A stretch of 64,000 nt of DNA from Eremomyces bilateralis CBS 781.70 (lineage: Eukaryota; Ascomycota; Dothideomycetes; Eremomycetales; Eremomycetaceae): positions 107,985 through 171,984 of the forward strand of contig NW_022985084.1 of NCBI RefSeq assembly GCF_010015585.1. Direction: 5' to 3'. Position numbers and translations under genes: made by a program. Shown here in pieces: positions 57,638 through 64,000 of this stretch (positions within the stretch are counted from its first letter, which is position 1; every line of letters starts with the position of its first letter). The notes beneath the pieces were generated by a model, which worked only from the letters and a program-made list of their open reading frames with translations, was not told the DNA's origin and ran no database searches.

Positions 57638-59619
57638 CTACTCTTCAGCCTTGATCGTGATGGAAGAGTCAGATGTAAGGAATTTGTTGTCGTCTGCTTC
57701 GACCGTGATGCGGACGCCAGCATCAGAGCCAGGAGAAGAGACAGCAGAGCCGACAGTGGAGTTGGCGGTGGGCGTGGTATCACCACTGACTCCGCCCACA
57801 CGAGTCAAGAGGTCGGTCTGGAGTGCCGCATATTTGCTGTGGAATACGTTAGCGAAGAAGATCATTGGGTATGGAGGAGAGAGTTACCCATCAGAGGAAA
57901 CGGCACCAAGTTCAGCAGGCATAGCCATGCGAGGGAGCTGAACTTCGGGAATGTTCCCCAGACGGGCCTGAGCCACACCGAACTCAAACTCGGCCGCGCG
58001 GAATTGACGAGCAGCGGCGGTCTGCTGCTTGAGAAGCTTCTGTTCATGGGTGTCGGAGAAGCGAATCTGAATGACATGGTCTTCCCCACCCGCCTTCTTG
58101 ATCGTAATGTTGTTGAAAGTGCCGATGACTTCCTCACAAACATCGCGAGTCTCGAATCTGTGCTGAGAGTCAGACTGTTGTGAGAGAAAAGTGAAGAAGC
58201 TCACCTGGCAAAGCCGACTCCACGGCCATGGCCATCCGAGGAACGAAGGATGCGAGAGGAGATAACATGGTGCGGAGCGAAGATCTCAGAGAGCTCATGC
58301 TCATTCATGTTCCGAGGGATGTTGGAGACGTAGAGGTTGGTGTTTCCCTCGTCAGAAAACTTCTTAAGCTTGGAGTAGAACGATTCCTGTACACAAGAGT
58401 CAGTGGAGTTGAGGACAGTGAGTGGTGGCAGCAACCTACCCTCGCAAAACTGCACTCATACCCGAGGTGATGGAAACCACGGATGCAACCCTCAGCATCC
58501 TCGTAGTTGTGGTACTTGATGAAACCGAAGCTATTCCTTTCAGTGAATGAATAGTGTGATGGAGGGTCGAAGAACTCACCCCTTGCACTGATTCGACTTC
58601 ATGTCAATGATAGCCTTGGAAGATTGAATCTCCCCAAAGCGTGCCCCATAGGCATAGAGCATGTCATCAGTGGTCTCGGGATGGAGGCCACGGATGTAGA
58701 CATTGGTCTCGCCATTCTTGTTCTCCAAGGCACGATCAAGCGGCTTGACAGGAGAGCTAGGCGCAGGAATGGCGCGAGGAATGGTAGGCTCCTTGTTCAG
58801 AAGGAGCTGAAGATGCAAAGGAAGCTGAACAGGTGCCGTCTGCTTGACAGGAGTGACCAGATTGAAAGCCAGAAGGTTGGTCGGAGACGGCGTCAGGGCC
58901 ACGTTCGGCGTGGAACGATCAAAGACGGCCACCTGGCCACTGCCAGCTCCATACGGAACTGGAGTGGGAGGGACATCCTGGTCATTGGAAGAAATGCTCT
59001 CCCGGCGAGAGTTGATCATGCTGGGTGTGACCATCGTGGAGTCAGAGGGCAAGACGCCACGCGGAGTCCACTGGTGAGCCGCATCGCCGTTGTACTGAGT
59101 GTACTGACCCGGATGAACGAACTGTCCCATCTGACCGTACAGATTGGATCCGGCCTGAACTTGTCCACCGCCATACATCATCCCGGTGTTGTGACCCCCA
59201 TACATCGGCATGGCAGGGTATTCGGCAACTGAGTGCCCTGCAAGCTTATGAGCCACAGGGTTGTAGGAAGGAGGAGTGGTCAAAGCAAGCCCACCGAAAT
59301 TGTTGACCAAGTGGTTCATGGCATCGCCGGCGTTCTGAGCCCCCGCTCCAGAATGATAGGGGTAAGGACGAGTCCCGTAGCCACTGTAGCCGTTCGCACC
59401 GGTTGCAGAATAGTTCTTGGTGAGATGGGTCGGGGTGTAGTCCTGCTTGCGACCAGACATGTTTGCATGGAGGTTGCTCATGTTGATGTTGGCTGAATCA
59501 CTAGAAATTAGCCTCTTCTGCTCATCCTGGCGAGAAAGTGCGGCAAGTGCTTGAGCACCGATGAGCTGATTAACAATAAGCGCGTCGATGCCAGCTGGAC
59601 GCTTAGGGGGAGAAGCCAT
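57638..59619 (-). CDS. Tandem-RRM RNA-binding protein (RBMS/Msa1-like)
   Basis: Probable post-transcriptional regulator that binds RNA or single-stranded nucleic acid. Exons on the minus strand: 59619-58580, 58530-58440, 58386-58205, 58157-57888 and 57836-57638, giving 593 aa. The N-terminal 300 residues are low-complexity (Gly, Tyr, Ser, Gln, Met, Pro) with several SP/TP sites, consistent with a disordered or condensate-prone region. RRM1 begins near residue 306 with RNP2 (VYIRGL) and has RNP1-like KGFGFIKY across the first splice junction. RRM2 begins near residue 393 with LYVSNIP and RNP1 GRGVGFARF across another junction. The pair resembles metazoan RBMS proteins and fission-yeast Msa1. 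A serine-rich tail ends SSITIKAEE. The long leader upstream is annotated separately. Confidence 0.9.
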
Positions 59620-61200
59620 GATTGATGAACTGCGAGGATGAAACGGGTATTAAAGCTCTTTGCCAGCAACTGAACTTGAATAGGGAAAACTTTTGAGAAA
59701 CGAAGTGCTGAGAACAACTTAAAGGTATCCGAAGCAATGCGGGAATGAAAGTTGTTTGGTGGAAAAGCAAGAAAGCAAGAAGAAGTGGTGGTGGGAAGAA
59801 GAAGCGTTGGGATCGTATAGGGAAAGGGAGAAAGCGAAGAAAAGAAGTGCTAACAACAACTGAGAGTGACTGAAAGCAACAGAGAAAATGAAGATCTGCG
59901 TAGCAGAAAGAAGTGGAAGTGGAACGAAGAAGTGAAGAGTAGATGTATTGTGACCAACTTAGGGGTTGCTGGAAACAGGTGCCTTTTGGTGTACGAAGAG
60001 ATGGCACAGGAGCACGAGGAAGAGAAGTTTCAAAGGACTTTGAAGAACGCAAGTGGATGCAGAATGTAAAAGAAAGATCAAGAAAAAGGTGTATTGGGAG
60101 TAGGGTGACTCTGGCATCGAGAGTTGACAAGTTCAGTTCAGTGGGAATTGCTCAAGTTGGGTGAATGTGAATGTGAATGTGAATGTGAACTTTCGCTGCC
60201 ATGCATGCCAATGGGATGGCTTTCATTCCATTCACTCTGTCCTGACTCGAGACGGGCGGAAAGACCAGCGGAAGACCGGCGGAAAGACAAGAGAGAAAGG
60301 ACTTACATCTAATTCCGTGAGAGGGAATTGAGAACTGCGTTTAGATACCACTGTAAGGGCAAAAGCAGACCTGGTGGAAGAATGTAAGTAGTTATTTCCA
60401 ATAGAATGAGTTCGTAGAGAATGCTTGACAAAGCTAAACTAGATAGATGTGAAGGGATGTGTAAGTGAGTGGGTGAGGATGGATGGAGCAGTGTGGGTGA
60501 GTGGGTTAATAAGAAGGATGTGTGCTGCTATTGTGATAACAGCAGATAGTTCCCATTGTCAAGAAACATGACAGTCGGGATGCATATTCAAACAGACAAC
60601 AACCACTGAACTACAGTTCGAATATATGGAGCGAATCCAAAGAACATTGTTCACTCTGGCCGAGGTGCCGAGTCGGCTGGCCAACTGACAATATGGCAGA
60701 CTAGCAGAGAAGGGGTGGCATTGGCAAGAGGACAGAGGTCTTGACATGACAGTCGAAGGAGCAGAGATGAGACCAGGTGAAGAAGATAGGGAGACTGAAA
60801 TGACATACCAAAGAGCGGCTTTGTCCAAATCCTGGAGGGCGAAGTATGTCGACCGAGGCCAAGGAATCCTGGGAATGAGAGGTGCTGTCAGCAATCGGAG
60901 AGTTGACTATAAGTACGAGCAAGGACAACACAGATGATGTCGGAGAAGGGGGAAGGCATGATGAAGTCAAAGGGAGAGACTCACAGTTAGGCAAAGAGCT
61001 GAGGAACAATGTGCACGAAGCTGATGTTGATGAGGCGGAAAACTTGTGATGCAAAATCAAGATCGTATGAGTGCTGGTGAGAGTGGATTGGAATGGAGAA
61101 GAAAAGATGAAGACGAGCGGAGAAGAGAGAGAAGAGATATAATCCCAGGCAGAAAGGATGTTGGATAAGAGGAAGGAGCATACAATCCACCTCTTGCCAT
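59620..61200 (-). promoter_or_regulatory. Putative long pyrimidine-rich 5' leader/promoter of the RRM gene
   Basis: Read on the minus strand, 59640-61200 is strongly pyrimidine-rich (long TTCTTCTTCC- and CTCTTTC-like runs). It carries frames of low-complexity Ser/Phe/Leu such as 59603-60130 that are compositional, not protein-like. The layout matches the cyclin leader at 20595-22470. I infer a long, perhaps intron-containing, 5' UTR; a transcription start cannot be read. Confidence 0.4.
60161..60190. repeat. Hexanucleotide microsatellite (GTGAAT)4 plus GTGAAC
   Basis: Four exact GTGAAT units followed by GTGAAC lie inside the putative leader of the RRM gene. On the transcribed strand this reads (ATTCAC)n. 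Confidence 0.9.
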
Positions 61201-64000
61201 TGCTATTGAGCTGCTCTTGCTCCGAATAGTGATTGTGCTGAATAGAGAAGGCACATCATTGTCAATAGACAGCAGCACTCCTCCAAGGCCGCGGCAGAAT
61301 CATCGTGGAGAATAGATGGATGCAATACAGCATGGAATGCGGCAAGACACAACCACCGTTTATTGTCCTTGCCAACTCGGCACTTTCGTCCTCTTGACAA
61401 AGGGAAGTTGGAACAGAGGGAAGCAACCGGAAGAACAGCAAACACGCAATTGCTTGGTCATGATTTGCGAACATCGCAGCCACATACCTGTTCGGTTCTT
61501 GCGTCTATTAGCAGCGCTCTCGGCAGAGTCAATACCCCAGATACTGTACGGGTGTCATGAATGACGGTGGGCAGGTAACAAAGGATGATGTCTGGCTACC
61601 CGAATTGGAAATCCCAACAAGATGAGCATCAATCAAAACTGCATCGATGACAATGGAGACTGGGGATAAGAATATTGGTAACAATGCTGACAAGCTTATC
61701 CTCCTGCTTGAGCTGTCGTAGTGATGCTGGCATAAATACGAGTAAGATGAAAGTGCTGGGGCGAGTCAACCGCTGCGGAAACCAGGCCATCGTTCAATCG
61801 AGTTGGCATCACACTGTCTTTAAGTATCTGTCCGTATCGCCCATCAAAATCCGCTCGAAACTGCTCTATGATATGCAATTAAGACTAGGATCAGGTCAAT
61901 TGCGAACTGCCATGATGCCGCAGGCGTGGCGTCGAGACATTTTCTAGAATCCTTCGTCCGGGCCTTGTCATACCTGCGAGATGCTGTAAAGGCCAACTCT
62001 GTGATGCAGGACGACGCTATGTTTTCCACTTTAGGCCGGGAAGCTCGCGCCATTGCAGACAGCAGCGTCTCCACTCTGCGAGGTGGCTATGGGGAGGATG
62101 GTCTAAACAAGCACAACATCCTGTACGCCACAGCCGTTGGGGACTTGACGTTGAAATAGCTTGGTCAAGCTGCATCAACCCCATGTTGTACCAACAATGC
62201 GATGAAGCTGGAGTGGGAGGTCCCAAGTCCATGGCGCCTTCATATGACCAGCCAGACCGCAGTCCATTGCGGTCTGCTTGGGAGGCAATCTATACACGAC
62301 AAAGAATCATTCTACGCTGCAAGCTGTAAGCATGAGATTTGCCGACCGGAATAGCAATGGTTGTGAGGGAGAAACTGAACGGCCAAGGAGTAATGCACTT
62401 AGCCAGGCCTGTGGAGATGAAGAAACGATGCGGACGCGACTCGGCAGATTGCACAGGCTGTACACAAAAGAACACAGATCGGATAGAAATCAAACGTTCG
62501 ATACTTCACCCACAGGCAAATTAGCACCACAAGCGAGCGCAAATAATCCCGGGTGATTCTTTGGCGATCCAGGACCCAGGTTTTAATATGATTTGCGATT
62601 CCAAGGCGTCCGGAAACTGCTGCCGACAGATCTGTGCCCCTCCAAAACCGGTGCCGGGAAGTCTCACAACATCCCGCCGTTATCCTGAAGGCTAAACGCC
62701 GACCGACGATCAATCCCTTCTCCATGGGAAGGCTTGGATATCAACTTGTTCAACACAGAAACGGAGCGGGCGGCTGGAGGTTTCGTTGCTCCGTGACACC
62801 CGTTACAGGTTTGCAGGTAGCCGTGGTCGGAGCGGGTGGTCGTAGAACCCAGCAATGCTTCCCAATCCGCTCGACTCAACATGAACCGATCACCTGGTCT
62901 GGCGACAGAACCATCGAAACGATCGAAACACGAAATGGCGACTCGATTGGATAGACAGGATATTTGGAACTTGCAGCGAGTAGTGAGATAGAGGAAGTGA
63001 GGCTTAAAAGAGCCTCATGTGGGACCATGACGGACATTCGACCGTTGAGTAAACGCATGTAGGAACGAGACATGGCTGTTCTTGTAACTTCTGAGCAGAA
63101 GCGGAAACGAGGCTGAGATCCATACCATGTAGGTATTCCATTCCAGTAAGATCCTTCCTGGGGATGTCGGTCTTGTGCCCCCGGTACGGTGTGTACTGTA
63201 CGCCCAACGCCATGTCCAAGGCAGGGGAGTAAGCTAGGTATTTGTTCGGTACCGACGATGCTGTGGACAGCAAGACGGCTGAGATCTGCAAAGAAGGCTT
63301 TATAGAAAGAGGACGACCCAAGGATTCGGTCGGATCAATCGTTTGATGACTTTTGGTTCACGTCGATATGAGACGTTAGGTATTACTCGAGGATTTCGAC
63401 ATTGCGGAAGAGAACATGGACTCTGGTGATTCGGAAACGCCTCAGATCGCCCTGTGCTCGGTTAATGATCTTGCTAATTAATAGATAATGAAATGCGCAG
63501 GTAGGAAAGTATGAGACACTCCAGGCATCCATCGAGCAACGAGAAGCTTGAATTGTGTTGATATCAGGACTTGAGTCTCGACAAGTCCGCACACAGTTGC
63601 AGGGCTACCGTACTAAGATCCCTCCGCCTATTGGCTGGAGTGCAGGCAGATCACATGGTTGGAGGTCAACACCAAAGGTTCCCCTTTCGCCGGGGAGATG
63701 ATCCACTCCCTAAAAGCTGCTCAATCTAACGTAATCCACCAGCGAGCTAGCCAAACCAGTGAGTTAGCCACCTCAAAATCTCACCAAAATCGGGGTATTT
63801 CATAGCCCTGGATCTCAACAACAGCATTATAAATTTATAATAATAATAATAATAAGAATCAATTTAACGTACTATCTGGATCCCTTTCGGGTCTATGAGC
63901 ACGGCATTCTATCTGGTCTGCCGCGGGCAAAAGTTTCCCCGTAGCCCTGAGGCTGCGGGTACATAAAATCCCGCCTCCTCCCTTTAGTAGACTATCTCAA
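61201..64000. other. Gene-poor right end of window
   Basis: About 2.8 kb without a gene I can support. Frames are below about 110 codons and show no family motifs. A (TAA)6 microsatellite lies near the right end. The region may belong to promoter or UTR sequence of a gene beyond the window. Confidence 0.45.
63838..63855. repeat. (TAA)6 microsatellite
   Basis: Six exact TAA units within an AT-rich stretch (63826-63870). Low-complexity, no further support for function. Confidence 0.85.

Noticed and set aside
59603-60130. 175-codon frame rich in Ser, Phe and Leu upstream of the RRM gene
   Set aside because: Purely compositional: it follows the pyrimidine-rich leader on the same strand, runs over the RRM start codon in another frame and has no domain.
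1-64000. tRNA, rRNA or snRNA genes and complete transposons
   Set aside because: Reading both strands I found no convincing tRNA B-box/cloverleaf, rRNA block or transposase/reverse-transcriptase motif. A covariance-model scan would be needed to exclude small RNAs.

Overview
The window is nuclear DNA of a filamentous ascomycete (Pezizomycotina). Genes are split by many short introns, mostly about 45-80 nt, with GT..AG borders and CTAAC/CTGAC-like branch points. Intergenic spaces are short and most proteins are typical of moulds: Spc7, a SreA-type GATA factor, a bifunctional BioDA and peroxisomal genes. Protein content and gene style resemble Eurotiomycetes (Aspergillaceae-like), but this is inference because no search could be run. 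I rebuilt the exon structures by hand from reading frames, splice signals and family knowledge, so several start exons of 20-60 nt are explicit predictions.

Layout. 0.4-13 kb is a dense housekeeping block: spc7 (kinetochore), convergent with rad2/XPG (nucleotide excision repair); rad2 diverges from ipk2/arg82 (inositol polyphosphate kinase); then tyw1 (wybutosine tRNA modification) and a small cysteine-rich unknown. 13-22.5 kb is gene-poor; its right end is a pyrimidine-rich stretch that looks like a roughly 1.9 kb leader of a G1 cyclin gene (22.5-23.8 kb). 25-31 kb holds a secreted-type amidase and a KUP/HAK potassium transporter with a one-base frameshift in its reading frame. 32.8-39.5 kb holds eIF2B-alpha (gcn3), the iron regulator sreA with an ATCAGATAA-CCAAT element upstream, tvp15 (Golgi membrane) and a D-amino-acid oxidase with a peroxisomal AKL tail. 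40.8-49.3 kb holds pex12, a decayed alpha/beta hydrolase, nmd3 (60S export) and bioDA (biotin synthesis). 51-59.6 kb holds two conserved-looking unknown proteins, a single-chain alpha-beta fusion related to succinyl-CoA ligase, and a tandem-RRM protein, again behind a long pyrimidine-rich leader. From 61.2 kb to the end I see no convincing gene.

Themes. There is no prophage, CRISPR array, complete transposon, secondary-metabolite cluster or rRNA/tRNA gene that I can support. D-amino-acid oxidase, pex12 and bioDA lie within 11 kb and are linked by peroxisome biology, but this may be coincidence. The items most worth a second look are the succinyl-CoA ligase-like fusion with an apparently eroded ATP-grasp half, the regulatory element upstream of sreA, the two long leaders before RNA/cell-cycle regulators, and two single-base homopolymer deletions (in the potassium transporter and the hydrolase) that are either real gene decay or assembly error.
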